NCBI GenBank assembly: GCA_027055005.1
Contig: JALUNR010000011.1
Span: 1 to 16,497, forward strand
Source of the DNA: Campylobacterales bacterium
GTDB lineage: Bacteria > Campylobacterota > Campylobacteria > Campylobacterales > QNZT01
Reading direction: 5' to 3'
DNA length: 16,497 nt
The notes under the pieces were generated by a model. That model was not told where the DNA came from. It did not search any database and saw only the letters and a program-made list of their open reading frames with translations. Position 1 is the first letter of the stretch; the number at the start of each line of letters is the position of its first letter. The position numbers and the translations under genes are program-made. Shown one piece after another: positions 6,466 through 15,209 of this stretch.

Positions 6466-7731
6466 GTGGTTAAAATAGCAATAGTTGGAGTTGGAACTGT
6501 TGGAGAATCAGTAGCAAATATACTTGAACAAAATAGAGATCTTATAGATGCTAGAGCTGGAAAAGAGTTAAAAGTTGTAAAAGGGGTAGTTAGAGATTTA
6601 TCTAAAAAAAGAGATGTGAATATTCCCTTAACAAATGATATAGATGAAGTTTTAAATGATAATGAAATAGATATAATTGTTGAACTTATGGGTGGGGTTG
6701 AAGAACCATATAATGTTGTTAAAAAAGCTTTACAAAATGGTAAAGCAGTTGTTACTGCAAATAAAGCACTTCTAGCTTATCATAGATATGATTTACAAAA
6801 AATAGCTGGAGATTTACCTATTGGATATGAAGCAAGTGTTGCAGGTGGAATTCCTATCATAAATGCTTTGAAAGTAGGGCTTAGTGCAAATCAAATTGTT
6901 GCAATAAAAGGTATCATAAATGGTACTTGTAATTATATGCTTACAAAAATGATAAATGAAGGTGTAGAGTTCGATGCAATATTAAAAGAAGCTCAAAATT
7001 TAGGATATGCAGAGGCTGATCCTACTTTTGATATTGGTGGATTTGATGCAGCTCACAAACTTTTAATACTAGCTAGTATTGCTTATGGGATAGATAGTAA
7101 ACCAGAAGATATACTAATAGAAGGAATAGAAAATATAAACTCATATGATATAGAGTTTGCTAAAGAGTTTGGATATAGTATAAAACTTTTAGCTATCGCA
7201 AAAAAAATTGGTGAAAATATAGAGCTTAGAGTTCATCCTGTACTTATTAAAAGTTCTCAAATGATATCTAAAATTGATGGTGTTATGAATGGTATAAGTG
7301 TTATTGGAGATTTTGTAGGTGAAACTCTTTACTATGGAGCTGGAGCTGGTGGAAATGCTACTGCTAGTGCTGTTGTTTCAGATATAGTTGAAATAGTAAG
7401 AGCTGGACAAAGTTCACCGATGCTTGGATTTAAAAAACCTTTCAAAAGTGAAAATTTAAAAATTCTTCCAACAGATGAAATACAAACAAAATATTATCTA
7501 CGAGTCGATGTAAAAGATGAAAAAGGAGTTTTAGCAAAGATTTCTAAAACATTGGGTGATAATAATATCTCTATTGATACATTTTTACAAAAACATATTG
7601 GAAATGAAGAGGCAATATTACTTTTTTCAACCCATAATTGTTTTGAAAAAGAGATAAAAAAAGCTATAAATGAGATAGAAAAATATGATTTTATAAATCA
7701 GAAAGTTTCGATGATTCGTATAGAAGATTAA
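6466..7731 (+). CDS. hom: Homoserine dehydrogenase
   Basis: This enzyme reduces aspartate-4-semialdehyde to homoserine with NAD(P)H, leading to threonine and methionine. The 421-residue protein has an N-terminal Rossmann motif (IAIVGVGTVGESVANIL, glycines 8-13), TANKALLA in the cofactor region, and the substrate segment GIINGTCNYML followed by GYAEADPTFDIGGFDAAHK. It ends in an ACT domain (about 340-421, YYLRVDVKDEKGVLAKIS), the usual site of feedback by threonine. The start is a GTG at 6466 placed right after the aminotransferase stop, with AAGGA upstream. The length and all domains are complete. Confidence 0.97.
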   Translation: MVKIAIVGVGTVGESVANILEQNRDLIDARAGKELKVVKGVVRDLSKKRDVNIPLTNDIDEVLNDNEIDIIVELMGGVEEPYNVVKKALQNGKAVVTANKALLAYHRYDLQKIAGDLPIGYEASVAGGIPIINALKVGLSANQIVAIKGIINGTCNYMLTKMINEGVEFDAILKEAQNLGYAEADPTFDIGGFDAAHKLLILASIAYGIDSKPEDILIEGIENINSYDIEFAKEFGYSIKLLAIAKKIGENIELRVHPVLIKSSQMISKIDGVMNGISVIGDFVGETLYYGAGAGGNATASAVVSDIVEIVRAGQSSPMLGFKKPFKSENLKILPTDEIQTKYYLRVDVKDEKGVLAKISKTLGDNNISIDTFLQKHIGNEEAILLFSTHNCFEKEIKKAINEIEKYDFINQKVSMIRIED

Positions 7732-7741
7732 GGATTTCTTA

Positions 7742-9805
7742 ATGCTAAAACAATCTGTTTGTACTTATTGTGGTGTTGGCTGTGATATAGAAGCAGTAGT
7801 TCAGAACAATGAAATAAAACAGATAAAAGCAAATAAAAATGGTGTAGTTAGTGGTGGAAAACTTTGTATAAAGGGAAAATATGGATATGATTTTACCACT
7901 CATTGTGATAGACTTCCTCCTGTTAAAATCAAAAAAAGTTTTTTAGATAAAAATGAACTTTTTTTACCCAAAAAATTAAAATCTAAACTGGGAGAATATT
8001 CTATAGATAATAAAGGGTATATATATCCTGCTTTGGAACTTGGATATGAATTGGTAGCATGGAAGTTAAAAAGAGTTTTGGAAGTTTATGGAAATTTTTC
8101 TTTTTGTGCAATAGGAGGGGCTAGAACTAGTTGTGAAAATTCTTATGTTTTTCAAAAATTTACAAGACATTCAGTAAAATCACCACATATAGATAATTGT
8201 GCTAGAGTTTGTCATGCTCCAAGTTTGAAGGGAATGAAAACTATTTTAGGTGAAGGAGCTAGTACAAATCCTTTTTGGGATATAAAAAATAGTGAATTTT
8301 TAATAATATTTGGTTCAAATACAACTGAAGCTCATCCAATAGTTTCAAATAAGATTATGAGTGCAATCAGACATGGTACTAAGTTAGCTGTTTTTGATGT
8401 AAGAAATATAGAGCTTTCTAAAAGAGCTGATTTTAACTGTATCATACCTTATGAAACAAATCTTATGATAACAAATATGATTGCTTTTGAAATAGTAAAA
8501 AATAATCTTTATGATAAAAAATTTATACAAAAAAGAACAAAAAATTTTCAAGAGTATAAAAAAGCACTTTTAAAAGATAAATATGCAAATCCTGAATTTT
8601 TTCAAAATATAAAAGGATATGAATATTTAACTAATCAAATAAAAGAAATAGCAAAATTATATGCTACTAAAAAATCTATGATACTTTGGGGTCTTGGAGT
8701 AACTGAACATATCGATGCAAGTTATACAACTGCAAGTTTTTGTAATCTTAGTTTATTAACAGGTAATATAGGAAAAAGTGGAACAGGACTTATCCCTTTA
8801 AGAGGACAAAATAATGTTCAAGGAACTTGTGATATGGGGTGCTTACCTTACTATAATCCAGATTATAAAAAACCTTTAGTAGAAGGTAAAAAAACCCCAG
8901 ATATGATAAATGCAATGCTTAAAGATGAAATAAAAGTACTTTTTAATATGGGTGAAGATATAGCACATATACATCCAAATCAAAATAAAATTCAAAAAGC
9001 TTTAAAAAAATTGGAACTAACAGTAGTGTTGGAACTTTTTGACAATGAAATAACAAAGTTTGCTGATATAGTTTTTGGTGTAAAAAGTGGATATGAAAAG
9101 AGTGGAGTTTATATAAATGCTGAAAGAAGACTTCATCTTTCTCAACCATTGGTGGAAAATAATTTACCTGATGATTGGGAAGTTTTGCAAGGAATTGATA
9201 AATATTTTAGTAAAAAGTTGGATTTTAAGAGTACAAAAAATATATGGGAAGAAGTTAGAGTTAAAGCAAAAGAAAGATTTTCTGGAGCAAGTTATGAGTG
9301 GCTAGAAGAAAAAAGAGTAGATGGACTTCAGTGGCCAGTAAGTAGTAAAACTGATATGCCAATACTTCACAAAACTAAGTTTAGAACAGATGATGGTTTA
9401 GGATATTTTAAATATAAAAAATATTTTTTAAGAGGTATGACAAAAGAACTTTTAGAAGGTAATATTGATGATTTTTACTTAACAACAGGAAGAGTTATAG
9501 CCCACTATAATAATGCAAACCAAACAAATAAATCTCTAAAACTTCAAAACAAAGCCAGTGAAGATGTAGTACTTATATCATTGGAAGATGAAAAGTTTGT
9601 AAGAAATAAGCAATATATAACTTTAATTTCAAATTATGGAAAGACAAATCCTTTAAAATTTAAACTTTCAAAAAATATCAGAAAAGGGACTCTGTTTGTA
9701 TCTTTTCATCACTCAATCTCAAAAATAAACTTTTTATTTGGAGATGAATGTGATGAACTTACAAAAACTGCAAAATTTAAATCCATAAAGGTAAAAATTG
9801 AGTAG
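7742..9805 (+). CDS. Cytoplasmic formate-dehydrogenase-type molybdopterin oxidoreductase, Cys variant
   Basis: This 687-residue protein is a Mo/W-bis-MGD enzyme resembling E. coli FDH-H. Cys7, Cys10, Cys14 and Cys42 bind one [4Fe-4S] cluster. Lys44 (CIKGKYG) corresponds to the electron-relay lysine. CARVCHAPS (153-161) places Cys157 at the metal-ligand position, where FDH-H has selenocysteine, followed by His158. PLRGQNNVQGTCDMG carries Arg354. Thus the residues that define formate oxidation are all present, with Cys for Sec. There is no twin-arginine signal, so it should stay in the cytoplasm. Around residues 66-100 it differs from relatives and lacks the common SWDEAL motif. No electron-transfer subunit, hydrogenase or maturation gene is adjacent. 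AAGGA precedes the ATG by 8 nt. A different substrate remains possible. Confidence 0.85.
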   Translation: MLKQSVCTYCGVGCDIEAVVQNNEIKQIKANKNGVVSGGKLCIKGKYGYDFTTHCDRLPPVKIKKSFLDKNELFLPKKLKSKLGEYSIDNKGYIYPALELGYELVAWKLKRVLEVYGNFSFCAIGGARTSCENSYVFQKFTRHSVKSPHIDNCARVCHAPSLKGMKTILGEGASTNPFWDIKNSEFLIIFGSNTTEAHPIVSNKIMSAIRHGTKLAVFDVRNIELSKRADFNCIIPYETNLMITNMIAFEIVKNNLYDKKFIQKRTKNFQEYKKALLKDKYANPEFFQNIKGYEYLTNQIKEIAKLYATKKSMILWGLGVTEHIDASYTTASFCNLSLLTGNIGKSGTGLIPLRGQNNVQGTCDMGCLPYYNPDYKKPLVEGKKTPDMINAMLKDEIKVLFNMGEDIAHIHPNQNKIQKALKKLELTVVLELFDNEITKFADIVFGVKSGYEKSGVYINAERRLHLSQPLVENNLPDDWEVLQGIDKYFSKKLDFKSTKNIWEEVRVKAKERFSGASYEWLEEKRVDGLQWPVSSKTDMPILHKTKFRTDDGLGYFKYKKYFLRGMTKELLEGNIDDFYLTTGRVIAHYNNANQTNKSLKLQNKASEDVVLISLEDEKFVRNKQYITLISNYGKTNPLKFKLSKNIRKGTLFVSFHHSISKINFLFGDECDELTKTAKFKSIKVKIE

Positions 9806-10124
9806 AAAAAAGGGAAACTTAGCTGAAAATAGAGCAGTAGAGTTTTTACAAAATGATAGCTTTAGGATAGTAGAAAGAAACTTTTATTCAAGATTTGGAG
9901 AAATAGATATAATTGCCTTAAAAGATGAAATTTTACACTTTATAGAGGTAAAAAGTGGTAAAGGAGAGCCTATATATAAAATAACTCCATCAAAAATTGC
10001 TAAGATTAAAAAGACAATACAATTTTTTTTTAACAAAACTAAGTTAGATTTTGATTATTGTATAGATGCCTTGATAGTAAAAGAAGATAATATAGAATTA
10101 TTTGAAAATATTGGATTTATGTGA
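9798..10124 (+). CDS. UPF0102 / YraN-family endonuclease-like protein
   Basis: This 108-residue protein has a predicted PD-(D/E)XK-like nuclease fold. Key residues are visible in the family order: Glu10 in GNLAENRAVEFL, GEIDIIA (34-40, Asp37), and FIEVKSGKG with Glu50 and Lys52. The family is widespread, but its cellular role is not firmly established; it is often placed near DNA repair or ribosomal genes. The start is a TTG at 9798 with AAAGG upstream. It overlaps the oxidoreductase stop by 8 nt, so it is translationally coupled. In C. jejuni the equivalent gene (Cj0148c) directly follows hom, from memory. Confidence 0.9.
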   Translation: MSRKKGNLAENRAVEFLQNDSFRIVERNFYSRFGEIDIIALKDEILHFIEVKSGKGEPIYKITPSKIAKIKKTIQFFFNKTKLDFDYCIDALIVKEDNIELFENIGFM

Positions 10125-10141
10125 TGGCAAAAAGCCACCAC
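10121..10141 (+). terminator. Small hairpin between convergent genes, possible bidirectional terminator
   Basis: GTGATGGC (10121-10128) and GCCACCAC (10134-10141) form an 8-bp stem with one A/C mismatch and an AAAAA loop. It occupies almost the whole 18-nt gap between the yraN and nifU stop codons and overlaps the yraN stop. The downstream U-run is only TTTATA on the + strand and absent on the other, so it would be a weak terminator. It may mainly protect 3' ends. Confidence 0.45.
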
Positions 10142-10142
10142 T

Positions 10143-11120
10143 TTATATAGGTAAAACTCTTATAGATTTATCCACTTTCTCTTTTAGTATAGCCTCTATT
10201 GCATATAAAGTACCAGTGCTACTACTTGCACATCCACTACAAGCACCTAAGTATCTGATATATACATCAGTATATTCACCATTTGATTTTATATCAAGTA
10301 TTTCTAAGTTTCCACCATCCATTACAAGCATTTGTCTTATATTTTCATCTATAACAGCTTCTACTTTTTTAAGCTGTTGAATAACTGTCATATCTTTAAA
10401 ATCCACTTCATCTTCACTACTATTTGCAGCTTTTAGGACTTTTTCTTTTTCCATCTCTTCTCTAACATCTCTTAATATATCTACTAAGTAGTACTCTCTT
10501 TCTTCATGACCCCCAGGTTTTATACAGCTTTTACAAAATGCTCCAGCTTTAGTGTAGTCTGTTATCTCTTCTATTGTTTTTAAGTCATTTAGTTTGATAA
10601 CATCTTTTAGTGTTCCAAGACTTACCCTTGCACACTCACAAACGATAATCTCATCTTCAAAGCTATCCATATCAACACCTTTATATAAAGATGCAGCTTT
10701 TTTGATAACATCATAAGCCATAACAGAGCAATGCATCTTTTGAGGTGGAACTGCTGGAGTTTCTGGGTTATCTCTCATAGCAAACTCAACATCTAAGTTT
10801 GTTATCTTTACTGCTTCATCAACTGTTTTTCCTAAAGTTAGCTCAGTCATAACATCACTACTAGCGATAGCAGTACCACAACCAAAGCTTTTAAACTTAG
10901 CATCTATGATTTTATTACTCTTTTCATCAACTACCCAGTAAAGCCTAACAGCATCACCACAACTCTCAGCTCCAAAATCAGCAACTATAAGTTTTCCACC
11001 TTTTGCCTTTGCTTCTTCTTCAGTTATTTCACCCATATATTTTGGGTTATTCATCCTATCTTGTACTTTTTGGCTGTACTCATCCCAGATGCTTCCACCT
11101 ATTAAACTATCAAATCCCAT
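10143..11120 (-). CDS. nifU: Fe-S cluster assembly scaffold NifU, three-domain form
   Basis: NifU is the scaffold on which Fe-S clusters are built from sulfur supplied by NifS. The 325-residue protein has all three domains. The first is an IscU-like scaffold with Cys54, Cys81 and Cys131 (ESCGD, FGCGT, MHCSV). The second is a central BFD-like [2Fe-2S] domain with Cys161, Cys163, Cys196 and Cys199 (CEC, CKSC). The third is a C-terminal NifU domain with CSGC at 294-297 and the preceding MDGGNLE. This is the housekeeping system in Campylobacterota rather than a nitrogen-fixation gene. Its ATG overlaps the nifS stop (TAATG), with GGAG 8 nt upstream, so the two are coupled. Confidence 0.96.
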   Translation of the reverse strand: MGFDSLIGGSIWDEYSQKVQDRMNNPKYMGEITEEEAKAKGGKLIVADFGAESCGDAVRLYWVVDEKSNKIIDAKFKSFGCGTAIASSDVMTELTLGKTVDEAVKITNLDVEFAMRDNPETPAVPPQKMHCSVMAYDVIKKAASLYKGVDMDSFEDEIIVCECARVSLGTLKDVIKLNDLKTIEEITDYTKAGAFCKSCIKPGGHEEREYYLVDILRDVREEMEKEKVLKAANSSEDEVDFKDMTVIQQLKKVEAVIDENIRQMLVMDGGNLEILDIKSNGEYTDVYIRYLGACSGCASSSTGTLYAIEAILKEKVDKSIRVLPI

Positions 11121-12304
11121 TATTTCTCTCCTTTAGGCATATAAGCATATGAACTACTTATACCTCTTAATCTTTTAACTGCTTTTTTTACTATTTCTAT
11201 TGTATAATCAACTTCTTCTTTGGTAGTAAAACGACTTAAAGAAAATCTTATAGCTGTATGAGCGAGATCTGCTTCAGCTCCTATTGCTTCCATTACAGGA
11301 TTACTCTCCAAATCTTCACTTGCACATGCACTACCAGTACTAGCACCAATCCCAGCTTGATTTAGATCCCAAAGCATAGCTTCACCTTCTATACCTCTGA
11401 AACTAATAAGTATAGTAGTAGGTACTCTTTTCCCTCTTGGAGTTACTACAAAAGTATCCTCTATCTTTAAAAGTTCATCTTCAAGATGATCTCTAAGTTC
11501 TTTTATATCACTAAGTTCAAAATCCATAGTATCCATAGCTAATTCCATAGCTTTTCCCATACCAACAATTCCAGGAACATTTAGAGTTCCACTTCTATAT
11601 CCGTTCATTTGGCTTCCGCCATGAAAAAGAGGTGTTAGCTCATAACCTTTTTGAATATAAAGTCCACCAACTCCTTTGGGAGCATGGAACTTATGTCCAG
11701 AAAATGTTAAGTACTTTATTCCTGGATTTGCTTTTAAGTTTATTTTTACTTTTCCTATAGCTTGAACAGCATCAGTATGAAAAGGAACTCCTTTTTGCAT
11801 ACAAATATCAGCTATCTCTTCTACTGGGAATATAGCTCCAGTTTCATTATTTACCCACATTATAGATACTAGTGCAGTTTTAGAAGTTATATATTCTGCT
11901 ACTGTTTTAGCCTCTATCATACCTTCACTATTGATAGGTACATAACTCACTTTAACTCCAAGGCTCTCAAGAAACTTTGCAGTTGCTATGATAGAGGGAT
12001 GTTCAACTTCACTAACTATTATATGATCTTTTCTTCCACTCATAATATCACTAAAATATATACTTTTTAGTATCCAATTGTTACTTTCAGTAGCACATGA
12101 AGTTATAACTATACTATCTTTTTTATCACAATTTAATCCAAGGTATAGTTGTTCTAGTGCTGTTTTAAGTGCAGGATGAGTCTCTCTTGCAAAGTCATGC
12201 AAAGAGTTTGGATTTCCATACTTTTGGCAAAAGAAAGGATCCATTGTCTTTTTTACTTGCTCATCTACTTTTGTAGTGGCATTGTTGTCTAAATATACTC
12301 TCAT
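11120..12304 (-). CDS. nifS: Cysteine desulfurase NifS/IscS
   Basis: This PLP-dependent enzyme takes sulfur from cysteine, forms a persulfide on its own cysteine and hands it to the NifU scaffold. It is 394 residues long. DNNATTKVD at the N-terminus, EVEHPSI with His102, HTDAVQAIG with Asp178, SGHKFHAPKG with the PLP lysine Lys205, and the catalytic loop TGSACASED with Cys327 are all present. The length and loop place it among group I (NifS/IscS-type) desulfurases. The ATG at 12304 has GAAGG about 7 nt upstream. The 87 nt between it and alr suggest a separate promoter, but I could not fix one in the AT-rich spacer. Confidence 0.96.
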   Translation of the reverse strand: MRVYLDNNATTKVDEQVKKTMDPFFCQKYGNPNSLHDFARETHPALKTALEQLYLGLNCDKKDSIVITSCATESNNWILKSIYFSDIMSGRKDHIIVSEVEHPSIIATAKFLESLGVKVSYVPINSEGMIEAKTVAEYITSKTALVSIMWVNNETGAIFPVEEIADICMQKGVPFHTDAVQAIGKVKINLKANPGIKYLTFSGHKFHAPKGVGGLYIQKGYELTPLFHGGSQMNGYRSGTLNVPGIVGMGKAMELAMDTMDFELSDIKELRDHLEDELLKIEDTFVVTPRGKRVPTTILISFRGIEGEAMLWDLNQAGIGASTGSACASEDLESNPVMEAIGAEADLAHTAIRFSLSRFTTKEEVDYTIEIVKKAVKRLRGISSSYAYMPKGEK

Positions 12305-12391
12305 TTATAACCTTCTTTCTAATTAGGACTTATATTGTCTTATTAAAGAATAATATAGAGTATTTTATTAAAATCAGCTTAATTAGATATT

Positions 12392-13378
12392 TTATTTCAC
12401 TATTCTTTCAATATTTTTATTTAATTTGACCAAAATATCATAAGATATTGTATTATTTAACTTTGCTATCTCTTTTGCATCGTCTATTATGCAAACTTTT
12501 TCTTTATCTCCTAAGAGAGAAATACTATCCATAGATACTTTTCCTAGTAAGTTTGGATATATATTTCTTAAAAATCCATCACTATATCCTATATCATAAG
12601 TAGATACAAAAGAATCTTTTTTCAAAACTCCTACTCCTCCATACCCTACTCTACTTCCTTTTTTTAGTTTTCTTGTGGAGATTTTTTGAGCATATAGTTT
12701 AAGAACTGGTTTTAAATCAAATTTCCCATAAACTGTTGGCATTTCATGATAACCATATATAGATATACCACATCTTGAAAAGTCATCTTTATAAAAACTT
12801 TTTCTAAGAGTTGTTGCAGAGTTCGCAGAGTGAAAAAGTGGGATTGGTATATTTAAGATTGAACAGATTTTTTTTATTTTCTTCTTTATTTCTTCCCACT
12901 GTTTTTCTTGCCAAAAAAGTTCACTACTTAACTCATCTGCACTTCTAAAATGAGTTAAAATTCCTTCAATTTTAGCCTTTTTTTTAATTATTTCTTTTAT
13001 GACTGTTTCTATCTCATCAATCACAATGCCATTTCTGTGCATTCCTGTATCTATTTTTATATGTATCTTTTGAGATTTTTTTATATCTTTTAATTTTTCT
13101 TTTGAATTTAAGACTAATGAGTATTTTTTTGATGTAAAATTTGGATTTAAAACTATAATAGTTTCAAAAAATTTTTCTATTTGTTGGGCTTCTTCTTCAT
13201 TTTTTACAACTGCTTTTTTTATGCCAAATTCATTTGATAGTTTTGCCATAAGAGTTAATCCATGACCGTAAGCATTATCTTTTAATACAACTGCTAACTT
13301 TTCTTTTGAACCAAGTTTATAACTTAAAAACTTTAAGTTGTGAAAAAAATTAGATTTGCTTATAGTGATATATGCCAT
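12392..13378 (-). CDS. alr: Alanine racemase
   Basis: Alanine racemase interconverts L- and D-alanine and supplies D-alanine for peptidoglycan. The 328-residue protein carries the PLP lysine Lys33 in VVLKDNAYGHG, the KIDTGMHRNG segment (109-117), SANSATT (184-190), SRCGISIYGY (201-210), the catalytic Tyr246 in VGYGGVG, and VSMDS (281-285). It is somewhat shorter than the usual 350-370 residues, but no motif is lost. Its start lies 5 nt after the small upstream gene, and the ribosome-binding site (AAGAG) is weak, so expression probably depends on coupling. It is the last gene of the sulP-78aa-alr unit. Confidence 0.95.
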   Translation of the reverse strand: MAYITISKSNFFHNLKFLSYKLGSKEKLAVVLKDNAYGHGLTLMAKLSNEFGIKKAVVKNEEEAQQIEKFFETIIVLNPNFTSKKYSLVLNSKEKLKDIKKSQKIHIKIDTGMHRNGIVIDEIETVIKEIIKKKAKIEGILTHFRSADELSSELFWQEKQWEEIKKKIKKICSILNIPIPLFHSANSATTLRKSFYKDDFSRCGISIYGYHEMPTVYGKFDLKPVLKLYAQKISTRKLKKGSRVGYGGVGVLKKDSFVSTYDIGYSDGFLRNIYPNLLGKVSMDSISLLGDKEKVCIIDDAKEIAKLNNTISYDILVKLNKNIERIVK

Positions 13379-13383
13379 AAAAC

Positions 13384-13620
13384 TTACTCTTTGTGAAGTT
13401 CATAAGTTTGCCCAAGTAAAGCCCTTAGTTTTCTTGCTTGATAATCAAGTTTAAAAAATCTTTCATAAACTTCTCTTGCATCAAGTTTTGGATTTGAACT
13501 AAAATCAAAACTACCATCTTCATTGTGGGGAATATTTATATCTAAAAATTTAAAAAATTCATCTCTTATTTCTATAAGTTCTTGATTTTGATTTTTTATA
13601 TAGTTTTTTTCAAATTGCAT
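13384..13620 (-). CDS. Small conserved-looking protein of unknown function
   Basis: This 78-residue, charged, largely helical protein has no signal peptide or membrane segment. It begins MQFEKNYIKNQNQELIEIRD and contains HNEDGSFDFSSNPKLDAREV and FKLDYQARKLRALLGQ. The ribosome-binding site is excellent (AGGAG, 5 nt before ATG) and overlaps the sulP stop codon. The gaps are 8 nt to sulP and 5 nt to alr. The tight packing, strong ribosome-binding site and ordinary codon use argue that it is real. I recognise no family. Confidence 0.75.
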   Translation of the reverse strand: MQFEKNYIKNQNQELIEIRDEFFKFLDINIPHNEDGSFDFSSNPKLDAREVYERFFKLDYQARKLRALLGQTYELHKE

Positions 13621-13628
13621 TTTTGCTC

Positions 13629-15209
13629 CTATAAGTTTGCCGCAACTTTATATGTTGGGTCATTTTCTTCATAAGTACAGTACGGTCCTGCATCTCTTAA
13701 AAGATTTTTACAATCTTTACTTAGGTATCTAAGTTGTAAGATTTTATCATTTTGTTTATATTTTTTGGTTAAAGCATCTATTGCTTCCACTCCACTTATA
13801 TCCATAACTCTTGCATTTTTAAAATCTATGATAATATTTTTTGGATCATTTTCTATATCAAACTGTTCGTTAAATGATGTAACTGAACCGAAAAATAGAG
13901 GACCTTCTAACTCATATACTTTTGTACTATCGTCCTCAAAATGAGTTTTTGAATAAACTTTTGCATGTTGCCAAGCAAAAACAAGTGCAGATATGATAAT
14001 ACCAGCGATAACAGCAACGGCCAAATCAAAAAATACAGTGATAATAGTAACTACTATCAAAACAAATGCATCAGCTTTTGGCATATATTTTAAACGGCTT
14101 ACACTACTAAACTCAAAAGTTCCTATACTTACCATAAACATGATCCCTACTAAAACTGCAACAGGAATAGTTCCGATAAGTCCACTCAAAGCGATAACAA
14201 ACAGTATCAAAAGAACTGAAGCAGTAAATCCAGAAAGTCGTCCAAGTCCACCAGAAGTAAAGTTTATCACACTTTGCCCTATCATAGCACATCCTGCCAT
14301 ACCACCAAAGAGTCCAGTTGTTGTATTTGCTACTCCTAGTGCAACACATTCTTTATTACCACTTCCTCTTTTCCCACTCATCTCATCTAAAACAGAGAGT
14401 GTTAATAAAGATTCTATAAGTCCTACAAGTGCAATTATTATGGAGTATGGAAGTATAAGTTTAAAACTTTCCCAAGTAAAAAGTTTACTATCTGGTAAAA
14501 CAAAATGAGGAAGTCCACCACTTATATCTGCTAAATCTGCAACTGTTTTGGTATCTAATTTTAAAAAGTAAACGACAGTTGTAATTGTAACTATTGCAAC
14601 AAGTCCAGCAGGTATTGTTTTTGTAAATTTTGGTAAAAAGTACATAATTGCCATAGTTATTGCTATTATGATATACATTTCACTATTTTGAGACAACGAT
14701 GCAACTATCATATCCCAAATAGAGTGAATATTACTTAAATCCTTTGGTTTTAAAAATTTTAGTTGAGCTAGTGCTATAACTATTGCAAGTCCATTTACAA
14801 AACCAAAAAGAGCTGGTTGGGGGACAAGTCTTATAAATTTTCCTAATTTAAAAAAACCAACAAGTATCTGCCAAATCCCTGCTAGTATAGAAGTTAAAAG
14901 TATATAATGAAGTATCATGACACTTAGCTCTTCCCCACTCAAGTTTGGATACATCTCTTTTACAGCAAGTCCAAGTCCTACAAAAACAACTGCCACACTT
15001 CCAGTAGCTCCACTTATCATCCCTGGTTTTCCACCAAAAAGTGAAGTTATAAGTCCTATAATAAAAGCTGCATAAAGCCCAACTAACGGACTAACACCAG
15101 CTATAAAACTAAAAGCTATAGCCTCAGGCACAAGTGCAACTGCAACAACCATACCTGAAAGAATGTCATTTTTTATATTTTGAACTGAATAATTTTTTAA
15201 AGTTATCAA
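13629..15209 (-). CDS. SulP-family inorganic anion transporter with STAS domain
   Basis: This is a 526-residue inner-membrane transporter for an anion such as sulfate, bicarbonate or a dicarboxylate. The N-terminal half has the SulP signature around ALVPEAIAFSFIAGVSPLVG and GATGSVAVV, and about a dozen hydrophobic segments follow to residue ~420. The cytosolic STAS domain occupies ~430-526 (YELEGPLFFGS and FKNARVMDISGVEAIDAL). The start is a TTG at 15209, chosen because AAGGA lies 8 nt upstream and the N-terminus matches relatives. The substrate cannot be read from the sequence. It heads the operon with the 78-residue protein and alr. Confidence 0.9.
   Translation of the reverse strand: MITLKNYSVQNIKNDILSGMVVAVALVPEAIAFSFIAGVSPLVGLYAAFIIGLITSLFGGKPGMISGATGSVAVVFVGLGLAVKEMYPNLSGEELSVMILHYILLTSILAGIWQILVGFFKLGKFIRLVPQPALFGFVNGLAIVIALAQLKFLKPKDLSNIHSIWDMIVASLSQNSEMYIIIAITMAIMYFLPKFTKTIPAGLVAIVTITTVVYFLKLDTKTVADLADISGGLPHFVLPDSKLFTWESFKLILPYSIIIALVGLIESLLTLSVLDEMSGKRGSGNKECVALGVANTTTGLFGGMAGCAMIGQSVINFTSGGLGRLSGFTASVLLILFVIALSGLIGTIPVAVLVGIMFMVSIGTFEFSSVSRLKYMPKADAFVLIVVTIITVFFDLAVAVIAGIIISALVFAWQHAKVYSKTHFEDDSTKVYELEGPLFFGSVTSFNEQFDIENDPKNIIIDFKNARVMDISGVEAIDALTKKYKQNDKILQLRYLSKDCKNLLRDAGPYCTYEENDPTYKVAANL

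Noticed and set aside
9117..9305. 62-codon frame inside the molybdoenzyme gene.
   Set aside because: Out-of-frame shadow of a full-length, motif-complete gene with no family resemblance.
12361..12391. AT-rich partial palindrome between alr and nifS as a terminator.
   Set aside because: Pairing is short and imperfect, with no stable stem plus U-run.
13993..14508. 171-codon frame on the + strand inside sulP.
   Set aside because: It lies antisense to the conserved membrane segments of sulP, has no ribosome-binding site and gives a low-complexity product. It is a shadow.
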